A stretch of DNA of 64,000 bases from Erodium maritimum (lineage: Eukaryota; Streptophyta; Magnoliopsida; Geraniales; Geraniaceae): positions 4,903,001 to 4,967,000 of the forward strand of contig OY997594.1 in NCBI GenBank assembly GCA_963921825.1, read 5' to 3'. Position 1 is the first letter of the stretch. The number at the start of each line of letters is the position of its first letter. A model generated the notes under the pieces. The model had not been told where the DNA came from. It saw only the letters and a program-made list of their open reading frames with translations, and did not search any database. Of this stretch, positions 46,928 to 56,604 are shown piece by piece. Position numbers and translations under genes: made by a program.

Positions 46928-47300
46928 TTTTCACGAGAATATTGGAAATGAGAGAGTATAATTTGGAAATGGGAGAGTGAAATTAGAGAATGGGTGAGTG
47001 AAAAAATGAGGTTGGGGTATTTATAGGGTATATTGTAGTAGATTAAATAAAAAATAATAATTTTTGTTACCGTTTCCGACCGTTTTCCAACGGTCGGATT
47101 TTTTTCCTGACGCAGGGACACGTGGCGGCATCGGATTGGAGGGCGGACGGACACGGGCTGCGGCCCGTCCCGCGGTTGTGGGACGTGGGACGAGGGCCGC
47201 GTTTTTGCGGGACGCGTAAAAACCGTCCCACAATTGGACGGCCCGCGGCCCGCAAAAACACGAGTCGGACCGTTGAGCCGGTCCACTGTGTATGCTCTTA

Positions 47301-48234
47301 GGCCTATAGTTTATGTTTGGAGGCTATGTCCCAGAAGCTCATTATGTTTAGGTCGAGAACAACTTATTTTTTCAAACAACAAAAAGTTGAATGGACTCTA
47401 TGTAGGTTCACAAGTATTTGGTTCTTTCTTTTTTGAAAAAAAGTGTGTTTTTTAATTGAATGGAAGTCTAAGCTTGGGTCAATTATAGCATCCACAACGT
47501 TGGACGAGGAGCTGGCGGAGAGCTGATGATGGTGAGGAGTCAGCGGCGAAGAGCTGGTGGGAAGCAGCCAATTCAACGCTAGCGGAGAAGAGAGCTTTTG
47601 AGCTCACCACGTTTTCTCAACGCTGACATTAAGAACCTTTTTTTTATTTTTTTTTATCTTTTTAATTCTTTCTTTTACTCATTCTCTTTTAAAATTCTTT
47701 TTTTATATAAATTCTATTTTTAATTCTTTTATTAATTCTTTTTACATAAATTCTTTCTTTTATACATTCTTTTCTAAAATTATTTTTAATATATATTCTT
47801 TCTTTTATATACATTTATTTTTTAAAATTTGCTTTTTTATATAATTTCTTTTTAAAGAAAAATTAATTTGCTTTCTAGTTCGCATTGCAATAGTCCTTCA
47901 AGTGTTGTGGAATTTAATATATTGTCGTTGAAAATGTCTATTTATCGTAGTAATTTTAAAGTTTGAAAATGTTTAATTATTTACTTGAACAGTCAGTACG
48001 AACATGCTAACTTCACAGGGGTACTGACTATTAGTACTGACAATAAAACAAAAATATTAATTTTGTAGTCTAATTGTCAGCCTTATCACGGTCTACGAAC
48101 TCAGTATTGTGGATGCTCTTAATTTCTTAATTTAATTTGAGATGGAAAGATCCATTTTATTAGTCGATTATGTTAGGGGTAAAAAATAATTACTCATTAC
48201 CAGTTATAGGATTGCACACTGAATGATAATAGAC
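47301..48234. other. AT-rich spacer with pyrimidine-rich low complexity
   Basis: The 47630-47860 stretch is almost wholly T, A and C in TTCTTT-like words. The frames here are not coding-like. The region may be residual sequence of the outer element. Confidence 0.4.
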
Positions 48235-48243
48235 TTTTTCAAC

Positions 48244-50569
48244 GGGTTCTTTACCAAAATGGTCTTATTTTTTGTAAGTGTCACTTATGTAGTCTTCAAT
48301 TTTTATCTCTCACCAAACTAGTCTCCTCTTTAATGAAAGTTTCTTATTTCCAATCTTACCCTTTTGATTATTAATTTTTTTGAAAAATAAAAAGGAAATG
48401 AAAAGAAAAAGCGGGGTGCAGGTCAACGCGCCATGTGGCATGCTCTGGTTCGCTCCTTCATTTTTAATGTTATTTTTACTATTTCGCTCATATCTACTCC
48501 GTTTTAGCTCCGATTTGTTTCGTTCTTTCGCCAATAATTTTATTTTTTTACGGCCTACAAAACAAGACCAATCATCAATATATTTGGAGCACTTGAAAAT
48601 TATCGACCAAGAACGAGGTTATGCACAATTATTATTAAACGCTAAAAATATAAAAACGAGACACAAACTAGGTAAAAATATAGGGGGAAATGGTCAAATT
48701 AACTACGACACAATTACGCTCATCATCACTCACCTCCATTTTAGTCTTCCCGACAAAAAAGTTCACGTCTTAATTAATTGATGAAGCTGCAATTATAAAT
48801 GGGACCAACAATCTCCACTTAAAATCACTCGGAATATCAATTTGTTGATTCATCGAGCTATTGAATTACTTATTTCGAACTACATTTGAACATCAATTTC
48901 GTGATTTTGTGTTCTTAAAATTATAGTTAGTTATTGTCCGTCTCCCGGATCTGGAATGAATGTTTCAGACCGGCACTTAAATATGGACATTAAGGCCCAG
49001 AATAATTATCCCAACTGTAAAATAAATCGAAGATCTATGAATATTATGCTTGTCCTGGTATAAATTTTCCAGATTAGCAGATAAAAGACACAAGTAGAAC
49101 AAAATTGTTGTTTCTCAAAAACAATAGTAAAAGGTATTGAACATTGAAATTGACATTCATTCATATTTCAAATACAAAAAGTTTGAATTAACCAATCCTA
49201 CTCAAGTTTGAATATCCTTCCAAACTTTACAAAATCAACAAAAACAAACTTTTTAGATGGTTGACTTAGATACATTCAAGTTTGACTTCAATCGGCGAGG
49301 AAGAGGTCGACGATATCTTCCTCGTCGACATCCTCCTCGCCAACATCCTCCTCGTCGGTTGACAAAGACGAGGTCCATGAAGGTGGTGACGATGTGTTGG
49401 AGGTCCATGTAAGAGGAGGTGACGAATATGATTTTGGGTCCAATGAAGGTTCTAATGATGTGTAACTCATATATTTACCGATCTATGGTATCAATGTTAT
49501 ATAACTTATGTTTATGTTCACTTGGGTTAAACACTAGACTTAATTCTAATGTGTTTGTGGATGCTCAAAATAGATCTAGGAAATATTTTTCTGGTCTAAC
49601 AAAAAATTTATAGATCCGTATAAGAATGCCTAGATCTGATTTCTTTTCCGATACATAATTTCCAGATCCATAAGCAGGACATGTAAATTTATTTCAGGTC
49701 GAGTACTAGTTGTAGATCTGGTTGGAACTTTTAGAGCAGTTTGAGGGTGTGGAAAATAATTCCCATGGCAGTATGAGGATCAGGGAATAAACTTCTAGAA
49801 CGGACAAGTCCATATTCCACAATATATACAACATAAGCATATTTTGGACATTCTTACTAAAAGTTCACTTAGCTCAGTGGTAAGGGTTCATTTAATTTGG
49901 GCTTAACCTGGGTTCGAATCCCATTACATTCAAAAAAATGTATATATTTTTGTTTTCAGTTCCACTGAAAACCAACAAAATAAATATTATTGTGTATCAA
50001 TATAACAACAAAATACCACATAGCCTAGTGGGCTACACCTTGGTTCGAATCCCATTACATTCAAAAAGTGTATATATTTTTGTTTTCAGTTCTACTGAAA
50101 TACAATTAATAAATATTATTGGGTATTAATATAACAACAAAATACCACATAGCCTAGTGGGCTACACCTTGGTTCGAATCCCATCACATTCAAAAAGTGT
50201 ATATATTTTTGTTTTCAGTTCTACTGAAATACAATTAATAAATATTATTGGGTATTATATAGTAATAAAATACCACATAGCTTAGTGGTAAGTAGCTAGA
50301 TTACCTAGCATTTGCTTGGGTTCGAATCCCAGAGGCTCAAATTTTTGTAAAGATCATTTGGGAGGGAAAAATAAAGCCATGTGGATAAAGAGGAGGGAAA
50401 ATAAAAAGCAAAGCTTTGTTTTCTTAGTATTGAAAGGGTATAAGGGTAATCTTATATTATTTAGATACAAAAAGAAAATCAAAATGAAAAGAAAATAAGT
50501 TTGATAAATTACGAGGTCTACCCTCCTAACACTTACCAAAAAAATAAGGCTCTTTTAGTAATAATATCC
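48244..50569. mobile_element. Mutator-like element, exact 9-bp duplication
   Basis: The flank TTTTTCAAC is exact at 48235-48243 and 50570-50578. The ends are GGGTTCTTTACCAAAATGGT on the left and, reversed, GGATATTATTACTAAAAGAG on the right, both followed by CTTATTTTTT and GTAAGTG. The arms are alike but diverged (about two thirds identical by eye). The 2326-bp body has no recognisable MURA transposase. It holds an acidic minus-strand frame (49470-49288, with STDEEDVGEEDVDEED) of unknown origin, a plus-strand frame at 48380-48781, and the tRNA-like array at 49861-50345. It may be a Pack-MULE that picked up host or SINE sequence. Confidence 0.8.
49861..50345 (+). repeat. Tandem array of four tRNA-like (SINE head) modules
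   Basis: Four modules carry a tRNA-like A box (TAGCTCAGTGGTAAG at 49870; TAGCCTAGTGGGCTAC at 50021 and 50150; TAGCTTAGTGGTAAG at 50278) followed by the B box GGTTCGAATCCCA or close variants. Their spacing is about 151, 129 and 128 bases. Modules 2 and 3 are almost identical over about 128 bp and lack about 20 bases between the boxes. Modules 1 and 4 have the full spacing. Between modules lies the shared sequence GTATATATTTTTGTTTTCAG and TACTGAAATACAATTAATAA. No module forms a proper acceptor stem, so these are not tRNA genes. They look like amplified tRNA-derived SINE heads inside the MULE. Confidence 0.8.
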
Positions 50570-50639
50570 TTTTTCAACTTTGGGGGATTTTTTTGACCGG
50601 GGCCTTAAGCCTTTGCACCGGGCTGTCCCTCCGTTGATT

Positions 50640-50925
50640 GGATTATTACTACACATGAAGACACAAAGTCTATCACACCAGTTTTGCTTTCTATTAAGTT
50701 CAAACCAATTTGGTTGACATATTTTAGAAATATATTAATTTTGAACGTGATTAATTTAAGCAATAAGTGTGTGATAAAACATATTTTTTTTCCTCTACGT
50801 GATTAATGTTGTTCATGCAATGAATAAGATGAAAAGTGGCGCATGCAACTTATTCACAAAACTCACGTCAGTGTAGCATGTAACTTTTACCTATCTTATT
50901 AATACAATTAAAGATAATTCTATCC
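50640..50925. repeat. Dispersed repeat, copy 3
   Basis: AAAGTCTATC and CTATTAAGTTCAAACCAATT come first, then TTGAACGTGATTAATTTAAG, GTGATAAAACATATTTTTTT, TTATTCACAAAACTCACGTC and TTACCTATCTTATTAATACA. The second half matches the copies at 37124 and 40925. The first half matches words at 39750-39810 and about 34515-34550, so this copy shows that the two halves belong to one unit. Confidence 0.55.
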
Positions 50926-50943
50926 AAAATCTTTCATATTTTA

Positions 50944-53333
50944 TTTTTTGATCGAAAATAGAGATATTATAACTTTAAAATATTCGTAAAACTGCCAACA
51001 CTTGAGTACAGAAATGAAACTACAATGGAATTGGAAAAACAAGAACTCAATATTAAATTTGCTCTTGGACATAGAGGTTGATTGGACAGGAGAACTGCGG
51101 TAGCATTCGTGGACACCGATACAGCATAAGCCAACCACATGGCACTGATCGAGCAGATCTAGTGTGAATCTTTGTAGAGGTGGACTGATAACTCCCCCGG
51201 GATGTCAGCGTGCGTCGTCCTCCCTTGACTGATACTTGTAGGGCTCCTAAACGCGGGAGTGCTGACCCCGAACTGGCAGGGAAGAACCTTGTCGGCTTTT
51301 GGTGGAACCGTTGCCACCTTACATCCAGAGAGGCGGTACAACCGACGGATCTCTCCCTGGACCCCTGAGGACTCATTTATGGAGGCGAGGGTGCTTATAG
51401 CCCCCCGCCGCTACATGTGACACTCCATCTGATCCGGTAGAGCCCTCTGACTCCTCTGGTTCCCCTTCTCTTTCTAACCTCTTCTTCCCAGAAACCGTTG
51501 TGGTAGGTTCCCTGGGAATCCAGGCCTCGGGATCGACCTCCAACTAGTCTCCAATCCAGTTTCCTTGCATCATCCTCTCGCCTTGTTTCGGTTGGTATTA
51601 CAACGAGGGGTTATTGGCGCGAATTCCCGTACTGCCACCCCCGACGATCCGCCCACATAGGCCCAATTCGTCCCCAAAATGGCTTTCCCATGTTTTGCCT
51701 TTTCCAACGCCGACCTCGGATCTGCTGGAGACCTCAAAGATGCCCCTTGTTCCGTCATTCACCGGGCAAGCTGGGAATAAATGTCCCGCACAACTACAAC
51801 CAAAACAATGATCTGGCAGGTGTTCATACGACACATGCAGTAGGATGCGTACTTGGGATTCCGTGGGTCGGAACCAAAGTTGGCTCTGAAGCGGTACTCG
51901 TATGTCCATCCGAACTCTGATACGCATGAAATCTCCCCAACAGAGGCCTTCTGCGTCCACATCTACCGCCTGACAGACTCCTAGAGCATTTCACAATCTG
52001 AAGCCCACCTCCCTGTTCCAAGCTCCTACCGGAAGGTTGGACACCCGAGCCCACACCGCAAACTGGGTAAACACCAGGTCTTCCGGTCTCATGTGCGTCC
52101 TCAGGTCCGTGATCAACACCAACGAGTCCCAGAAGGCCCAAGGCTCCCCCATCATCACCCTCGCTCTCTCTCGGTCCATTCGAAAGAAGAACGCCATTAG
52201 TCCATCCTCGAGCGGCCTTGCTTCCACCTTCATGGCCCACGGGTCCTCCAGCCTATCCACCATGGATTTTCAATAGAACTTCCTGGTCGTTAGCACTTTG
52301 GCTGCGAGTGCATACGAGAAATTTGGTCCCCGACCCGTCAACTCCATCAGAGGGACTATAACTTCCCTGATTCGCATCGGTCCCATCCTGTATCGCAGAT
52401 CCCCCATGGGCCCTCCATGACCTGAATAGGCCTACTGACCTGATCCAGACCCGACGCGTTGATTGAAGCCCCTTGGAATGGCAACCGGACCGGAGCCCCG
52501 ACCCGCGACCCCTTCCTTTGGGCCCGGGCCCCAGATACGACCCGGCCCATCGTCCTCTGGCCCAGCCTTACCCAGCCCGTCTGCCCTCCTTGGGCCGTGC
52601 CAGCCCTTGGGCCCGTTCCCCATGCCCGACGCGCATCTGCTATTAGGCCTCGGCCCATGCCCAGGCCTAGCTCCCCCCTCGGCTCCATGGAAACCCTAAG
52701 GGGTTCCTTCCCCTTCCTTCGACGCCACGCCACCGCCTCTGTCGTCTCCCGCGACGTCGTGGCCGTGTCCGACGAGATTGCCACCAGCACCTCTGCCCCA
52801 CCAGTCACCGACAACTTCTCGACCCCCGCTCCACCTTCCTTCTGCACCTCAAACTCCGCAGTCCATCAGAACGTCGAACCGTCTTCCTCTTTGCCTGGTG
52901 TCGCCCGAGTAAGCTTGCGACCCACCCGTGGTCTCGGCCCTAACGCCGGAGTGCGGCGTAGGATGCCCCGTGCCATGGCCTGAGACCATCGCCCCGCGCC
53001 TCCACCACCCCGTTCTCCATCATAGTTGCAGAGAACGTTAGGCCTGTCGCTTCAATTCCGGCACCACCCACACGAGGTGTCAACGAAAACGGTTCCTTGA
53101 GGGACTCCTCCCAAGACGAGACGACCCTCGCCGGTGAGCCACCTCCGCTATCGACCTCCGCCCGGATTCCGGGCTGCTTGGTTCCCGTAGAAGCTCTACG
53201 TCGAACCTACCATCACCTTCTGACAACTCCGCCGTTGACGTTGCCATCGTAACTACCGTACAGAGAGAAAATCGTAAAACTCATAGAGACCCTAGGGTTA
53301 GGGTTTTGGGCTCTGCGTCTAGTTGTTATGCTC
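50944..53333 (-). mobile_element. ORF1-only L1-type retroposon with 14-bp target duplication
   Basis: The flank TCTTTCATATTTTA is exact at 50930-50943 and 53334-53347. On the minus strand the insert ends TTTTCGATCAAAAAA at the left edge. The 2390-bp body encodes an L1 ORF1 (DUF4283 plus zinc knuckle) but no endonuclease or reverse transcriptase, and it runs from ORF1 straight to the tail. That layout, with an intact target duplication, means the element inserted without ORF2. It parallels mammalian half-LINEs (HAL1) and gives an identity clue for the other RT-less retroposons in the window. Confidence 0.83.
51598..53247 (-). pseudogene. L1 ORF1 remnant: DUF4283 and CCHC zinc knuckle
   Basis: From an ATG at 53247 the minus strand reads MATSTAELSEGDGRFDVELL and then a Gly/Arg/Pro-rich stretch to about 52350 with stops and shifts. 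The DUF4283 part follows at about 52330-51990: LAAKVLTTRKFY, FFRMDRERARVMMGEPWAFW, FTQFAVWARVSNLPVGAWN. The knuckle part is at 51960-51598: GDFMRIRVRMDIRVPL, VSYEHLPDHCFGCSCAGHLF and ACP (C-x2-C-x4-H-x4-C). DUF4283 proteins of this type are the RNA-binding first ORF of plant L1 LINEs. Several in-frame stops and a frameshift near 51980 make it non-functional. Confidence 0.82.
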
Positions 53334-54236
53334 TCTTTCATATTTTATAAATTATGGTTAACTTTGTAAAAAAAAAAAAAAAACTCTTATTTATAAGTTG
53401 GCCACTTAAAATTAATGACCCAAGCAGCCTTTCGCTGACTTTAAATTTACCAAGTTGGTTATATTAGTCAAGGAAGCAATCCTTTAAATACAGCCAGATT
53501 TATTTTTATTATAAAATTAAATAAGTGTATGTACTTTAATTATGATTGCTTACATTATAAATTAAATTAAATGTGATGTTTTATACACATCCATTTTTTT
53601 AACAATAAAGGCATCCATGTTGAATATACATGTCACGATTCAATTTCAGTGAACCGAACTCGGGACGCGAACATTTAAAATAATAAACACTTTGAAACTT
53701 TTTCCATTAAATCACTTTAAAATACCAATTTAATTCAACAAAAAAATAATTACAACTCAAAATAAAACGTCCCACAAGCGGACAAAATGCGAGGTATTCG
53801 TCGCTAGACTAAAAGTAACGCGGACTCCCACCCCTAGCTCTTCAAGCTTCGGAAGCTCACCTAGTCCGACCTGCGACAAGTACCTGTAGGAAAAGCAGCT
53901 AGGGGTGAGCGTTCGCTCACCACCACGGATAACAGACTGACTACGACATAATTAGCAGACAAAGCCGGTAACACCCCATACGACCCAAAACCGGGAATAC
54001 AATCCCCAAACTCAAGTAACTCAAATGACACACCACTCGTTACTTTCCTCAACAGATTCAACACCCGATAACGTAATGTAAACCCGACACAACTATCGAC
54101 GACCTCCCCCAAAGACACGACATAACGACTACGCAACGCCAAACAAGATCACAAAGGATCGCACACCAAACAAGATCACAAAGGATCGCATTCCTGTTGC
54201 TCGGTAACCTCCCTCACGCCCTTTACCAATCTCAAT

Positions 54237-54390
54237 CAGGTCAGGCGGTCGACCTATCGCAATTCCTCGACACAAAGTCGGATCAGGCTGTTGACCTATC
54301 GCAGTTCATCGACACCAAATCGGATCAGGCTGTCGACCTATCGCAATTCATCGACACCAAGTCGGATCAGGCTGTCGACCTATCACACTC
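54237..54390. repeat. 42-bp tandem repeat inside solo LTR A
   Basis: Three and a half units of 42 bp carry the words CAGGCTGTCGACCTATCGCA and TCATCGACACCAA plus GTCGGAT. The unit length is a multiple of three, so the plus strand stays open and repeats a 14-residue pattern (QAVDLSQFIDTKSD). I regard this as an accident of unit length, not a protein. Confidence 0.88.
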
Positions 54391-54499
54391 ACAACCCCAA
54401 CCTCAGGTAACCACAATCACAAGCACAACCAAAGCTCAACAAACAGTAACAACATCAGTCCAACACTCCACGGTACTCAAAGCCACCCAAGACGCCTCA

Positions 54500-54890
54500 A
54501 CAGTCAAGACTCGGGTTCAACAACCACACGACACTCACGACCACCCAAACACCAACAGTAAGACGCGGGTTCAACAACCCCACGAGCACTCATGGCCACT
54601 CAAGACACACTAACGGTCAAGACTCGGGTTCAACAACCCCACGAGCACTCATGGCCACCCAAACACCAACGGTAAGACACGGGTTCAACAACCCCCCACG
54701 GGCACTCATGGCCACCCAAGACTCCAACAGTACAACACGGGCTCTCATGGACACCCAAGACACTAACGATAAAACACGGGCTCTCATGGCCACCCAAGAC
54801 ACCAACAATCAAATACGGGCTCTCATGGTCACCCAAGACATCGATAATAAAATACGGGCTCTCATGGCCACCCAAGACATAATTTAAACA
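54500..54890. repeat. Variable tandem repeats (about 36-60 bp) inside solo LTR A
   Basis: About eight units share ATGGCCACCCAAGACACCAA or a variant, and ACGGGCTCTC or CGGGTTCAACAACC. Early units are longer because they carry the CAACAACCCCACGAGCACTC block; later units are shorter and more regular. This is a second, independent minisatellite in the same LTR. Confidence 0.8.
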
Positions 54891-56604
54891 ATCAACCTCC
54901 GGACATGGTCATATGCCTCCAGTAATTCTAATATCGCTAAGTTCTCTGCTCCTACGACACTACTAAGTGTCACATGCAATTCCACTATTTGCTACGTTCC
55001 CGTATCATGCTTTTCTAATATTTAAATAAACCTACTCAACCCACGACACCCCGGTGTCACATGCAATTCTACTGTTAACTTTCCCCAGTCAGGGCCGAGA
55101 TCCGGCTACTTTCCCCTACCTCGAGTAATTCTCCAAAAGTGCTCAACTAAGCCCCGGCATGATCCCAGTCACTCGCCTAGCTTCCCTTTGCCTCGGTCCG
55201 CAGCACGATCTAAAAGAACACAATTTTCAATGCACTTTAAACTCGCAGGAATAAACTGGAATTTAATAAACTTAACGCCCAAACGTAACCCCAACAATGT
55301 CGATCACTCCCAAACTTCCCAATTACTCGACATTGTCGATAAAGGACTCGTAAAGGCCCGATTCGCCCGACATGGCGAATCTGCCCGGGTTTTGTAAATG
55401 CCCTTCCGGGGCTCCAAAAATTCCCGTTTTCGTTTCTACGGTCTTAGAATAATTCAAGGGTCCCAATGCACTTGACGGAATCAAATTTCGACTTCCGAGT
55501 CAATTAATTGACGTTTAAAGTTTCTAAACCCGATAATTACAACTTTTCTAATTTAATTCCAAATTTCGATTCGGTTATGGATAAATGGTCCGGGGAACGT
55601 TTTAAACCACCCGAACACTAAACCCGAGCACCCGAGCACGTGGGCCCCACCCGGCTCTCCTTGGCCGTGGGACCTAGGGTTCACTTTGGGGTCCGGCCAC
55701 CATGGTGGTGGCTGGTCCCAGCTCCGGCCACCACCCACGGTGGCCGGAGCTCCTCCCGAGCTTCCAGTCACCGGAAAACGCCAAAATTTACCTCCAAACA
55801 CCTCCAAAACGTCTCCAAAATTTCCCCAACCTCAATACAACCCTAAACCATTCATTTTAACAAAACCCTAGCTTTTGAAATTAATCAAATTGACGATCGG
55901 TTTAGTACTAACCGTAGAGGAGGATGAGGGGAAGTTGATTTCTTCTAGCCTCGAGACGATTCAATGGATGGATGACGTGAATAGTGCTCCAAACCCTAAC
56001 TTCCTCTCCCTTCTCTCTTCTTCTCCTTCTCCTTCTCTCTCTAAACACTCTCTTCCTTTTCTATTTCTTTTTCTTTCTTTTTTTTGTGTTGGCCGAACCC
56101 TATAACCCCCCCCCCCCCTCACCACTCATTTCCCCCCCAAAACTAACACCACCACTTGTTGGACAAGTGGAAAGGTGGGTCCCACACCTTTTGGAAAATA
56201 TCTACTAGATATTTTCCAATCAGATTCGCGAAAATCGGACGTTTCGGGCCCTGAACGGGCACTTTTTCCAAGAAATTACGAAACTTGGCGGGCTACAAGG
56301 AAACGGCTCAACTAAGACCGCTGCGACGACGGCTAAGCTTTTTGGATCCAAAACGGTCCTCGAATGGACCAAAACGTCGCTCGGCTGACTTTTCCAGCGA
56401 AAAGTCAACTTTTCCCAAATTGATCTGAAAGTTGCCCTGAGTCCCCTGGAACTCACTTTGGTCGATATCGGGGTCAACTTAAGTCCGGTAAGACCCTCGG
56501 GGTCAATTTAGGTTAAGTTAAGTGTCTGTCAATTTTTTTTAAAATTTTTTTTCTGTTTTTCGCAGGTTTGACTGGCGTTGACCGGGAGTGGTTATTACAA
56601 TACA

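Larger units (their letters stand above)
44994..47297 (-). mobile_element. PIF/Harbinger element carrying only the Myb-like ORF
   Basis: The ends are GAGCATGTACAATGG at 44994 and, reversed, GAGCATACACAGTGG at 47297. The 3-bp target TTA flanks both ends (44991-44993 and 47298-47300), as the superfamily requires. The 2304-bp body encodes a decayed Myb/trihelix-like protein on the minus strand (45606-46927) but no DDE transposase. PIF/Harbinger elements normally carry both ORFs, so this copy depended on another for transposition. It sits inside the candidate outer element at 42598-50630. Confidence 0.88.
42598..50630. mobile_element. Candidate outer element (hAT-like ends) enclosing nested insertions
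   Basis: The left boundary reads CGGGGCTGGCTCAATGG followed by GGAGCCTTAAGC. The right boundary reversed reads AGGGACAGCCCGG followed by AGGCTTAAGGCC. This resembles the CAGGGCCGGC... ends with nearby GCCTTAAGC found in a widespread plant hAT group. If real, the element held its own sequence at about 42598-42729, 44818-44990, 47301-48234 and 50579-50630, and later received three insertions. No clean 8-bp duplication could be read (only CTCCG is shared at both edges), so confidence is low. Confidence 0.35.
53631..56599 (-). repeat. Solo LTR of a large (probably Gypsy) retrotransposon, A
   Basis: The 2969-bp segment begins TGTCACGATTC and ends GTTATTACA on the plus strand. It has a 5-bp direct duplication ATACA at 53626-53630 and 56600-56604. 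On the minus strand it therefore reads TGTAATAACC...CGTGACA, TG to CA, as an LTR should. No internal element sequence adjoins it on either side, so it is a solo LTR left by recombination between the two LTRs. It shares end motifs and the word TAGGGGTGAGC with solo LTR B at 58911-61391. Assignment to Gypsy rests on LTR length and the GTGACA end, and is an inference. Confidence 0.8.

Noticed and set aside
49861-50345. Genuine tRNA genes
   Set aside because: B boxes are good but no module has pairing acceptor stems or a clear anticodon arm, and two have deletions between the boxes.
42598-50630. A confident hAT call for the outer shell
   Set aside because: The edge motifs fit but no 8-bp target duplication could be read, so it is listed only as a low-confidence candidate.
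52459-52983. Plus-strand Pro-rich 174-codon frame
   Set aside because: It is antisense to the ORF1 remnant of the retroposon at 50944-53333; proline-rich simply reflects the complementary Gly/Arg codons.
53283-53312. Telomere-like repeat (CCCTAGGGTTAGGGTTT)
   Set aside because: Only about two heptamer-like units on each side of a palindrome; AACCCTA words are common in plant gene leaders and here fall at the start of the retroposon.
54237-54890. CRISPR-like array
   Set aside because: Units are contiguous or variable without unique spacers, the host is a plant, and the arrays lie inside an LTR.
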